Part shown: piece after piece, positions 1 to 5,057 of the stretch | How positions within the stretch are numbered: position 1 is the stretch's first letter | Layout of the letters: each line of letters begins with the position of its first letter | Source: Candidatus Omnitrophota bacterium | Lineage (GTDB): Bacteria > Omnitrophota > Omnitrophia > Omnitrophales > Aquincolibacteriaceae | DNA: 12,129 bases | Reading direction: 5' to 3' | Assembly (NCBI GenBank): GCA_016196565.1 | Contig: JACPXK010000054.1 | Span: 1 to 12,129 of the forward strand | The notes under the pieces: model-generated | What the model saw: only the letters and a program-made list of their open reading frames with translations | Database searches by the model: none | What the model was told of the DNA's origin: nothing | Position numbers and translations under genes: made by a program

Positions 1-2
1 TC

Positions 3-689
3 AAACCTTTTCTTGTCTCCGCCGATGCCGTTCAAAATGTCGTTGTCTCAGGGCGCGATAGCATGGGAAATTTCTGGAAAACTTTCCGCAATCAAAAACG
101 CTTAGAAACCCGGCTGGCGGAACTGGAATCCAAGGTGGTGCTCGTCGGCGAGCTTGAGCGGGAAAATGAAAGATTGAAAAAATTATTAGCCTTTAAGGAC
201 TCGGTGAGCGGCAAAAAAATCGCGGCGCGTGTTATCGGCTGGGATTCAAGCCCGTGGCGAAAAACCATTCTTTTGGATAAGGGCACTCAAGACGGGCTTA
301 AAAAAGATATGGTCGTGATTGTGCCCGAAGGGGTTGTGGGCCGAATTCTGGAAACCGGGCCACTGACCGCACGGGTGATTTTACTCTCCGATCCGGATGC
401 ACGGGTGGGAGCCATCACCGAACAAAGCCGGGCACAAGGTATTCTGGCCGGCAACGGATCTCCGAAATTGCATATGCAATACCTGACTCTTGAAAGCGGC
501 GTTATGGTGGAAGAAACAGTGCTCACCTCCGGGATCAGCGGTATTTTTCCCAAAGGACTCCGTCTCGGAGCCGTGGAATCCATCAGCCGGGATACGGACG
601 GGCTCCATCTTGTGGCTCAAATTCGTCCCTTTGTTTCCTTTTCCCGATTGGAGGAAGTGATATGCCTCGAATCTTCTCGGCCAAAGTAA
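3..689 (+). CDS. mreC: Rod shape-determining protein MreC, 5'-truncated by the window edge
   Basis: MreC is a bitopic inner-membrane protein whose periplasmic part scaffolds the elongation complex with MreD, PBP2 and RodA. The frame is already open at base 3. The first in-window ATG (63) is therefore probably internal, and the cytoplasmic tail and transmembrane helix should lie upstream. Visible are a charged coiled-coil stretch (roughly 97-180, many E/K/L, as in ELERENERLKKLLAF) and then the MreC beta-domain. That domain carries the family-like segments ARVIGWDSSPWRKTILLDKG, GVVGRILETG, VILLSDPDARVGA and the late TSGISGIFPKGLRLGAVES. The gene ends at TAA 687-689 and overlaps mreD by 28 bp, which suggests translational coupling. 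Family assignment is confident. The true start and full length cannot be seen. Confidence 0.93.
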   Translation, partial: KPFLVSADAVQNVVVSGRDSMGNFWKTFRNQKRLETRLAELESKVVLVGELERENERLKKLLAFKDSVSGKKIAARVIGWDSSPWRKTILLDKGTQDGLKKDMVVIVPEGVVGRILETGPLTARVILLSDPDARVGAITEQSRAQGILAGNGSPKLHMQYLTLESGVMVEETVLTSGISGIFPKGLRLGAVESISRDTDGLHLVAQIRPFVSFSRLEEVICLESSRPK

Positions 690-1180
690 TTTTTTATTTG
701 CTTCTTCTGGCCCTTCTGGATTTGTCTTTGCGGCCCCTGATCTGGATTGGCGCCGCCGCACCGATGTTCCTTTATCTCATGATTCCTTATGCCATTTTCC
801 AGTGGAAGCTTTCACGTTCAATGACGCTGGCAGCCCTCATCGGAATTTTCCGCGATCTTACCGGTTCTCATCTTCTGGGTTTGGAAACGCTTGTCCTTCT
901 GCTCGTTACTTTTCTTTTTGACCTCTTGGCTCAAAAAGTGGAAAGAAATTCCAATTTGATGCGGTTTGCGGGCACTTTTTTATTCATTCTCAGCGTTTTC
1001 GGGGCTCTTGCCGCGGCTTCCGGCATCTTTGGATCACCGGCCCCCATTTCAGGGTATGTGTTCACAGCCATGACCGGAACGGCATTTTACACGGCATGCC
1101 TGTCACTTCCTTTTTTTGCTCTGACGACTCATTGGTTTCATGATAGAGTACCGCTCAAACAATATGAACTTTTTGGATAA
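662..1180 (+). CDS. mreD: Rod shape-determining membrane protein MreD
   Basis: This is a small polytopic inner-membrane partner of MreC in the elongasome. The 172-residue product is almost entirely hydrophobic, with about five to six predicted membrane segments (near residues 7-24, 29-46, 55-70, 74-90, 101-121 and 132-155). That length and layout are normal for MreD. The segment IFRDLTGSHLLGLETL resembles the conserved D...G..G..TL loop of the family. The ATG start is supported by GGAGG at 650-654 with 7 nt spacing, inside the mreC reading frame. MreD diverges strongly in sequence, so the call leans on position between mreC and mrdA plus topology. Confidence 0.88.
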   Translation: MPRIFSAKVIFYLLLLALLDLSLRPLIWIGAAAPMFLYLMIPYAIFQWKLSRSMTLAALIGIFRDLTGSHLLGLETLVLLLVTFLFDLLAQKVERNSNLMRFAGTFLFILSVFGALAAASGIFGSPAPISGYVFTAMTGTAFYTACLSLPFFALTTHWFHDRVPLKQYELFG

Positions 1181-1189
1181 AATTAATGC

Positions 1190-1311
1190 CGTCATCCTGA
1201 GCGAAGCGAAGGATCTCGTTTTTTGAGATTCTTCGGTCCTTCGGACCTCAGCCCATGACTTCCATAAATAGTTTATGGGAAGTCAGGACAGTCCTTTAGG
1301 GCAGAATGACG
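1190..1311 (+). repeat. Palindromic intergenic repeat (CGTCATCCTGAGCGAAG type), apparently interrupted
   Basis: The 141-bp mreD-mrdA gap is filled by an imperfect inverted repeat. The left arm starts CGTCATCCTGAG (1190) and the right end is GCAGAATGACG (1301-1311), which is nearly its reverse complement. Inside, CGAAGGATCTC folds back on GAGATTCTTCG around a T-rich loop (about 1207-1234). From memory, GTCATCCTGAGCGAAGCGAAG-type elements are common dispersed repeats in many unrelated bacterial genomes. In the usual form CTCAG runs directly into AATGAC. Here about 50 bp intervene (1252-1300), as if a second element had inserted into the right arm. Confidence 0.75.
1257..1289 (+). repeat. Short hairpin repeat, copy 1 (nested in the larger palindrome)
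   Basis: GACTTCCATAAA (1257-1268), loop TAG, and TTTATGGGAAGTC (1272-1284) form a 12-bp stem with one bulged G. The right side, TTTATGGGAAGTC-A-GGAC (1272-1289), recurs at 4357-4374 as TTTATGGGAAGTC-G-GGAC, identical at 17 of 18 positions. It is probably a small dispersed element. Confidence 0.6.
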
Positions 1312-1312
1312 T

Positions 1313-1316
1313 GGAG
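1313..1316 (+). promoter_or_regulatory. Shine-Dalgarno supporting the GTG start of mrdA
   Basis: GGAG lies 5 nt upstream of GTG at 1322. It immediately follows the palindromic repeat, so the repeat abuts the ribosome-binding site. It supports the GTG start, which places the N-terminal membrane anchor at the expected position for PBP2. Confidence 0.6.
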
Positions 1317-1321
1317 TTTAC

Positions 1322-3052
1322 GTGCAAACGAGTTTGCGTTTTCTTATTTTACGATTGGCCATTTATGGCGGGCTTGTTTTTCTCGGCCTTGGCCTTTTTA
1401 ACGCTCAAGTGCTTGAAGGACGGCGTTACCGGAAATTAAGCGAGCAAAACCGCATCCGGCTTATTCCGCTTGAAGCCCCCCGCGGCCGTGTGTTTGATCG
1501 TAACGGACAGCTTTTGGCCACTAATCGTCCTTCTTATGATGTGGTGGCCACTCCCGAAGACGTTACGCCGGAAGTTTTTAGCCGTCTGGCAAAGCTTTTG
1601 GGTGTTCCGGAGAAAAAAATCCGCGAGCGCATGAGCGGCCCGCAGGAATATCCCTTCGCCCCGGTGGTGATTCAGGAAGATATTTCGCGCGACCTTGTTT
1701 TCAAAATCGAGGAATACCGCCCCGAACTTCCCGGTGTCGAAATCCGGGTTTCATTCCTCCGTTATTATCCCTTCGCCGAAACGGCCTCTCATATCATCGG
1801 TTATATCGGGAAAATCGGCCCGGACGAATACCAAAGATTAGAGCGCGATCGCTATGGTCTGAATTCCTTCATCGGCCGGTTCGGTATCGAAAAAATTTTT
1901 GATGAGCGTTTGAGGGGCTGGCGCGGGGGACGTCAGATTGAAGTCAATGCCTACGGGCAATTGATGCAGGTCCTTTCGGAAAAAAATCCGGAGCCTGGGG
2001 AAGATATTCACCTGAGTATTGATTTAAATTTTCAACAAAAAATCATGGAGCTTATTAAAAACAAGCGCGCCTCGGTGGCCCTCCTGGATTTAAAAACGGA
2101 CGGTTTGCTGGTGCTTGCCAGTTCTCCGGCCTTTGATCCCAATGTTTTCGTGATGCCGGGACTCGGCCACGAACGAATGGATTTTTTGAAGGATCCGAAT
2201 TCTCCGCTTCTTGAGCGTGGGGTTTCCTCAGCGTATCCGCCGGGATCGGTATTCAAGCTAGTGACGGCGCTTGCCGCGCTTGAATCCGGAAAAATTACGG
2301 CACAAACCCGCTTTTTTTGTCCGGGTTATTTTCAGTTAAAGTCCGGCTCACGGCCTTATCATTGCTGGAAAGAAGGAGGGCATGGGTCTCTTAATCTCTA
2401 TCAAGCCATCGAACGTTCTTGCAATGTGTATTTCTACAATTTAGGCGCGCGCCTTACACCGGACGGTCTTGCCCATTATGCCCGCGAGCTCGGCCTCGGA
2501 GAACGCATGCAGCTTGAAATGACCAATATTGCTCCGGGCCTGGTCCCGGATGCCGTTTGGAAACAAAGCAAATATCATGACAAATGGTATCAGGGCGAAA
2601 CCTTAAGTTTTGCCATCGGACAAAGTTATCTTTTGACCTCGCCCCTTCAGGTGCTCCGCGTGGTTTCGATTATTGCCAAAGACGGCCAAACCGTGGAGCC
2701 GCATCTTTTGGCGGGAGAAAATCCTCTGCCTTCATCAAAACATAATGTGGCCATCAGCAAAGAAAATATTACCACCATCAAACGGGCCATGCTTCAAGTG
2801 GTTCATTCCGATTACGGGACAGGCCAATTCGCCAGGCTTAGTTTTGAAAAAATGGCCGCCAAAACCGGAACGGCGCAAGTCCCGCCCAAACAAGCGCACA
2901 GCTGGATGTCGGGATTTTTCCCTTATCAAAATCCGGAATTAGCGTTTGTGGTTTTTGTCGAACACGGGGGCCCCGGAGGAATCACTTCCGCGCGCATCGT
3001 CAAACAGATGTTTGAAATTTGGAGAGAAGCAAATGCTCAAAAGGTGGCTTAA
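1322..3052 (+). CDS. mrdA: Penicillin-binding protein 2, elongation-specific peptidoglycan transpeptidase
   Basis: This class B PBP crosslinks peptidoglycan during lateral wall growth together with RodA. The 576-residue product is slightly shorter than typical PBP2. An N-terminal membrane anchor lies near residues 8-28 (LRLAIYGGLVFLGLGLF). The dimerisation/pedestal domain opens with the conserved APRGRVFDRNGQLLATN segment. The transpeptidase domain has all three catalytic motifs: SVFK at 309-312 (nucleophile Ser309, in PPGSVFKLVTALAALE), SCN at 366-368 and KTG at 514-516, followed by HSWMSGFFP. Translation starts at GTG with GGAG 5 nt upstream. The 3' end overlaps rodA by 20 bp, fitting coupled synthesis of the transpeptidase and its glycosyltransferase partner. 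Nothing suggests inactivation. Confidence 0.96.
   Translation: MQTSLRFLILRLAIYGGLVFLGLGLFNAQVLEGRRYRKLSEQNRIRLIPLEAPRGRVFDRNGQLLATNRPSYDVVATPEDVTPEVFSRLAKLLGVPEKKIRERMSGPQEYPFAPVVIQEDISRDLVFKIEEYRPELPGVEIRVSFLRYYPFAETASHIIGYIGKIGPDEYQRLERDRYGLNSFIGRFGIEKIFDERLRGWRGGRQIEVNAYGQLMQVLSEKNPEPGEDIHLSIDLNFQQKIMELIKNKRASVALLDLKTDGLLVLASSPAFDPNVFVMPGLGHERMDFLKDPNSPLLERGVSSAYPPGSVFKLVTALAALESGKITAQTRFFCPGYFQLKSGSRPYHCWKEGGHGSLNLYQAIERSCNVYFYNLGARLTPDGLAHYARELGLGERMQLEMTNIAPGLVPDAVWKQSKYHDKWYQGETLSFAIGQSYLLTSPLQVLRVVSIIAKDGQTVEPHLLAGENPLPSSKHNVAISKENITTIKRAMLQVVHSDYGTGQFARLSFEKMAAKTGTAQVPPKQAHSWMSGFFPYQNPELAFVVFVEHGGPGGITSARIVKQMFEIWREANAQKVA
3021..3026 (+). promoter_or_regulatory. Shine-Dalgarno that fixes the rodA start at 3033
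   Basis: GGAGAG lies 6 nt upstream of ATG 3033, inside the mrdA coding sequence. The same frame is open further upstream, from an ATG at 2946. The extra 29 residues would be poorly matched to RodA and would enlarge the overlap with mrdA, so 3033 is preferred. Confidence 0.7.
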
Positions 3053-4115
3053 GGATATTCATTGGCCGCTTTTTTTCGCCATGGCCGGCCTGGCGGTGAT
3101 CGGAAGCGCTTTTATTTATAGTGCGGCTTATCATGATTCGGGAACGTATGAGACCAAACAGCTTTTTTGGGCCCTCGTGGCCGTGGCGGTCTTTTTTGCA
3201 ACCGCCTTTTTCGGATACCGCTCTCTTTTGGGAATGGCTTATCTTCTTTATGCCGTGGCGATTCTATTTTTGATCATCGTGCTTGTCCTGGGCGAGACTC
3301 GCCTTGGCGCCCAGCGTTGGTTAAATCTCGGCCCCATAGCCTTTCAGCCTTCGGAATTCGCGAAACTTGCCACGATTTTGGCGCTTGCGAATTTTCTCGG
3401 TTCTTACAACCGTTGGGAAAAGGAAGGAAAAATATTTCTCGCGGCTTCGGCCATCGCGTTGTTGCCTTTTGCGCTTATCGTCAAACAACCGGATTTGGGG
3501 ACTTCGCTGATGTTTATTCCCATGCTGATTGCGATGCTCTTGATTTGGGGAATTCGTTATCGTTATTTTATTTTTACGGCGGTAGGAGGGCTTCTGGCCA
3601 TGCCGCTTATGTGGGGATTTTTGAAAGAGTATCAGCGCAAACGCATCCTTGTTTTCCTTGATCCCAACCAGGACCCTTTGGGATCGGGTTACACCGCGAT
3701 TCAATCAAAAATTGCGGTGGGATCGGGCGGGCTTTTTGGAAAAGGTTATTTGGCAGGAACACAAAGCCAACTTCAATTTGTTCCGGAACATCATACCGAC
3801 TTTATTTTTTGCGTGATCGGGGAGGAATGGGGATTTGCCGGCGCGCTTCTTTTGCTTATCCTTTACGGGCTCCTGTTCCGGGCCGCGTTTCAAGTAGTGG
3901 AACATACAACCGACCTGAAAGCCAAACTTTTGGTGGCGGGAATCGCGGCTGTGATTTTCTCCCAACTGTTTATTAATATCGGGATGACCGTCGGGTTGAT
4001 GCCGATTACGGGGATTACGCTTCCCCTTGTCAGTTATGGGGGGTCCTCGCTTGTGATGACGGCCATCGCCCTGGGCTTAGTTTTAAGCGTCTATAAAGAG
4101 CGGTCGATTTTTTAA
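3033..4115 (+). CDS. rodA: RodA, SEDS-family peptidoglycan glycosyltransferase
   Basis: RodA polymerises lipid II into glycan strands and works as a complex with PBP2. From ATG 3033 the product is 360 residues, close to the usual length, with about ten membrane helices. The SEDS landmarks are present: LGAQRWLNLGPIAFQPSEFAK, KQPDLGTSLMF, and GSGGLFGKGYLAGTQSQ leading into FVPEHHTDFIFCVIGEEWG. The Asp of HTDFIF (residue 256) corresponds to the aspartate known to be essential in RodA homologues. Near the C-terminus are GMTVGLMPITGITLPLVSYGGSS. RodA rather than FtsW is favoured by the directly preceding mrdA and mreCD. A longer in-frame start at 2946 is rejected because 3033 has a good ribosome-binding site. 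Confidence 0.95.
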   Translation: MLKRWLKDIHWPLFFAMAGLAVIGSAFIYSAAYHDSGTYETKQLFWALVAVAVFFATAFFGYRSLLGMAYLLYAVAILFLIIVLVLGETRLGAQRWLNLGPIAFQPSEFAKLATILALANFLGSYNRWEKEGKIFLAASAIALLPFALIVKQPDLGTSLMFIPMLIAMLLIWGIRYRYFIFTAVGGLLAMPLMWGFLKEYQRKRILVFLDPNQDPLGSGYTAIQSKIAVGSGGLFGKGYLAGTQSQLQFVPEHHTDFIFCVIGEEWGFAGALLLLILYGLLFRAAFQVVEHTTDLKAKLLVAGIAAVIFSQLFINIGMTVGLMPITGITLPLVSYGGSSLVMTAIALGLVLSVYKERSIF

Positions 4116-4123
4116 CGGGGCGC

Positions 4124-4143
4124 ACTCGCACCGAGGTGCGAGT
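4124..4143 (+). other. Perfect hairpin just downstream of rodA
   Basis: ACTCGCACC-GA-GGTGCGAGT is a perfect inverted repeat beginning 8 nt after the rodA stop. No T-run follows, so it is not a classical terminator. It may protect the operon mRNA's 3' end or be part of a larger folded region. Confidence 0.5.
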
Positions 4144-4147
4144 ACGC

Positions 4148-4181
4148 CGCAATGACGTGCCAAGGAAGCACGTCTATTGCG
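4148..4181 (+). other. Long hairpin in the rodA-tRNA spacer
   Basis: CGCAATGACGTGC pairs with GCACGTC-T-ATTGCG across the loop CAAGGAA. This gives a 13-bp stem with one bulged T. It sits between two other stem-loops. Flanking GGGG (4117-4120) and CCCC (4185-4188) could close the first two hairpins into a branched structure. Confidence 0.5.
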
Positions 4182-4202
4182 GAACCCCTCATAAAAAGCA
4201 TT

Positions 4203-4238
4203 CGGGGCGCACTAAAGTACAGCCCCGCAATTTTATTT
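4203..4238 (+). terminator. Probable terminator of the mre-mrdA-rodA operon
   Basis: CGGGGC (4203-4208) pairs with GCCCCG (4222-4227) over a 13-nt loop, and the T-rich tail CAATTTTATTTA follows. The T-tract is interrupted, so this is a moderate intrinsic-terminator call. Its position, after rodA and before an independently structured tRNA gene, fits. Confidence 0.5.
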
Positions 4239-4269
4239 ATATGCTCGTGGTTCTTTAACAAGGAATTTG

Positions 4270-4344
4270 CGGGGCGTAGCTCAGCCTGGCTAGAGCGCTA
4301 GCTTTGGGAGCTAGATGTCGCAGGTTCAACTCCTGCCGCCCCGA
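4270..4344 (+). tRNA. tRNA-Pro, anticodon TGG
   Basis: A full cloverleaf can be folded by hand. The acceptor is CGGGGCG (4270-4276) with CGCCCCG (4337-4343). The D-arm is GCTC/GAGC. The anticodon stem is CTAGC/GCTAG with loop TTTGGGA, giving anticodon TGG at 4305-4307. The variable loop is ATGTC. The T-arm is GCAGG/CCTGC with loop TTCAACT, and the discriminator is A. The 3' CCA is not encoded (ACT follows) and must be added enzymatically. UGG reads CCA/CCG proline codons and often the whole CCN box. Confidence 0.96.
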
Positions 4345-4356
4345 CTCTGATTAATT

Positions 4357-4374
4357 TTTATGGGAAGTCGGGAC
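4357..4374 (+). repeat. Short repeat, copy 2 (TTTATGGGAAGTC-GGGAC)
   Basis: It matches 1272-1289 at 17 of 18 positions but lies in a different context, 12 nt downstream of the tRNA-Pro. The left hairpin arm seen in copy 1 is missing here, so this looks like a partial copy. Confidence 0.5.
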
Positions 4375-4376
4375 TG

Positions 4377-4389
4377 CCGCCTTCGGCGG
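4377..4389 (+). other. Small GC-rich hairpin after the tRNA
   Basis: CCGCC-TTC-GGCGG forms a short, very stable stem-loop. It is the first of three consecutive hairpins between the tRNA gene and the GYD-domain gene. No U-tract follows it. Confidence 0.4.
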
Positions 4390-4405
4390 ACTGCCCCGAT
4401 CACGA

Positions 4406-4435
4406 TTCGGACGTGTTCATCAAGAACACGCCGAA
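4406..4435 (+). other. Hairpin in the leader of the GYD-domain gene
   Basis: TTCGG-A-CGTGTTC pairs with GAACACG-CCGAA over the loop ATCAA. The stem is 12 bp with one bulged A at 4411. It could be a processing or stability element of the leader transcript. Confidence 0.5.
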
Positions 4436-4440
4436 ATAGT

Positions 4441-4460
4441 ACTTGCGCATTTGCGCAAGT
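4441..4460 (+). promoter_or_regulatory. Perfect palindrome directly upstream of the GYD-gene ribosome-binding site
   Basis: ACTTGCGCA-TT-TGCGCAAGT is perfectly symmetric and ends 3 nt before AGGAGG (4464-4469). Its position fits either a DNA operator or an mRNA hairpin that presents or limits access to the ribosome-binding site. The sequence does not tell these apart. Confidence 0.45.
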
Positions 4461-4474
4461 AAAAGGAGGCCAAC

Positions 4475-4765
4475 ATGGCACATTATGTGATATTGGCAAA
4501 TTTCACGGATCAGGGGATTCGATCGATTAAAGAAACAGGAAAACGTGCCAAGGCATTTCGCGATTTGGCCAAGCAAATGGGCGTCACGATCAACGATATT
4601 TTTTGGACCATGGGCCGTTATGACGTTGTGGTTACGGCGGAAGCACCCAAGGATGAAACGGTGGCGTCCTTAATGATGAAAATGGGAGCGATTGGAAATC
4701 TCAAATCCGAGACCCTTCGCGCTTTCGGCGAAAGCGAGATCGAGGCTTTAACTTCCAAGATTTAA
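4475..4765 (+). CDS. GYD-domain protein, small ferredoxin-like-fold protein of unknown role
   Basis: The 96-residue soluble protein matches what I know of the GYD family. An N-terminal strand HYVILANFTDQGIRSIKE is followed by a helix with AKAFRDLAKQMG. The signature region DIFWTMGRYDVVVTAEAP holds the G-(x)-YD motif, and the C-terminal strand is LKSETLRAF. These proteins resemble small dimeric alpha/beta sensor-like domains and have no assigned reaction. AGGAGG (4464-4469) lies 5 nt before the ATG. The gene stands alone between the tRNA and the giant ORF, preceded by a perfect palindrome. It has no obvious functional tie to either neighbour. Confidence 0.85.
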   Translation: MAHYVILANFTDQGIRSIKETGKRAKAFRDLAKQMGVTINDIFWTMGRYDVVVTAEAPKDETVASLMMKMGAIGNLKSETLRAFGESEIEALTSKI

Positions 4766-4808
4766 TAAAGCTTAATCTTCGCTATATTCTGATAGTTCGT
4801 GCTTATTA

Positions 4809-4896
4809 TTGACATTTTTTCTTCTGCTTAGACTTGTCATATCCGCTTGCCGGTGTTATCTTTCTTGAACCTTCGTTCCAAGGGAGGGTTTTATAC
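4809..4896 (+). promoter_or_regulatory. Weak promoter candidates upstream of the giant ORF
   Basis: The 199-bp AT-rich gap 4766-4964 is the only place for a promoter of the giant gene. A perfect -35-like TTGACA (4809-4814) has no good -10 at 16-18 nt. A second pair, TTGAAC (4865-4870) and TTTATA (4890-4895), has a long 19-nt spacer. Neither is convincing. I see no other element in this gap. Confidence 0.2.
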
Positions 4897-4964
4897 CACA
4901 CGGTACCCTAAAAATAAGATGCAGCAGGTTTTTTTTACTACAATCTAAACTGATTAGAAAAGTT

Positions 4965-5057
4965 ATGAAAAAAGAAATCCATAAAAAACTCACCGCGCTT
5001 CTTACCGTTCTTTTTTTAGGCCTAAATCAGTTGGTCATAACTCCGCAAGCGAGCGCA
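4965..5057 (+). other. Signal peptide of the giant protein (residues 1-31)
   Basis: There is a basic n-region with five lysines in the first eight residues. A hydrophobic core LTALLTVLFLGLNQLVI follows, and then the signal-peptidase-I-like Q-A-S-A before Asn32. This looks like a classical Sec signal. It predicts export of everything after it, which is unexpected for sugar-phosphate enzymes. Confidence 0.75.

Noticed and set aside
63..689. mreC starting at ATG 63.
   Set aside because: The frame is open upstream to the window edge, and a MreC starting here would lack its membrane anchor. It is treated as 5'-truncated instead.
2946..3032. An N-terminal extension of rodA from ATG 2946.
   Set aside because: It would add 29 non-membrane residues translated from inside the mrdA coding sequence. 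ATG 3033 has GGAGAG at proper spacing and a RodA-like start.
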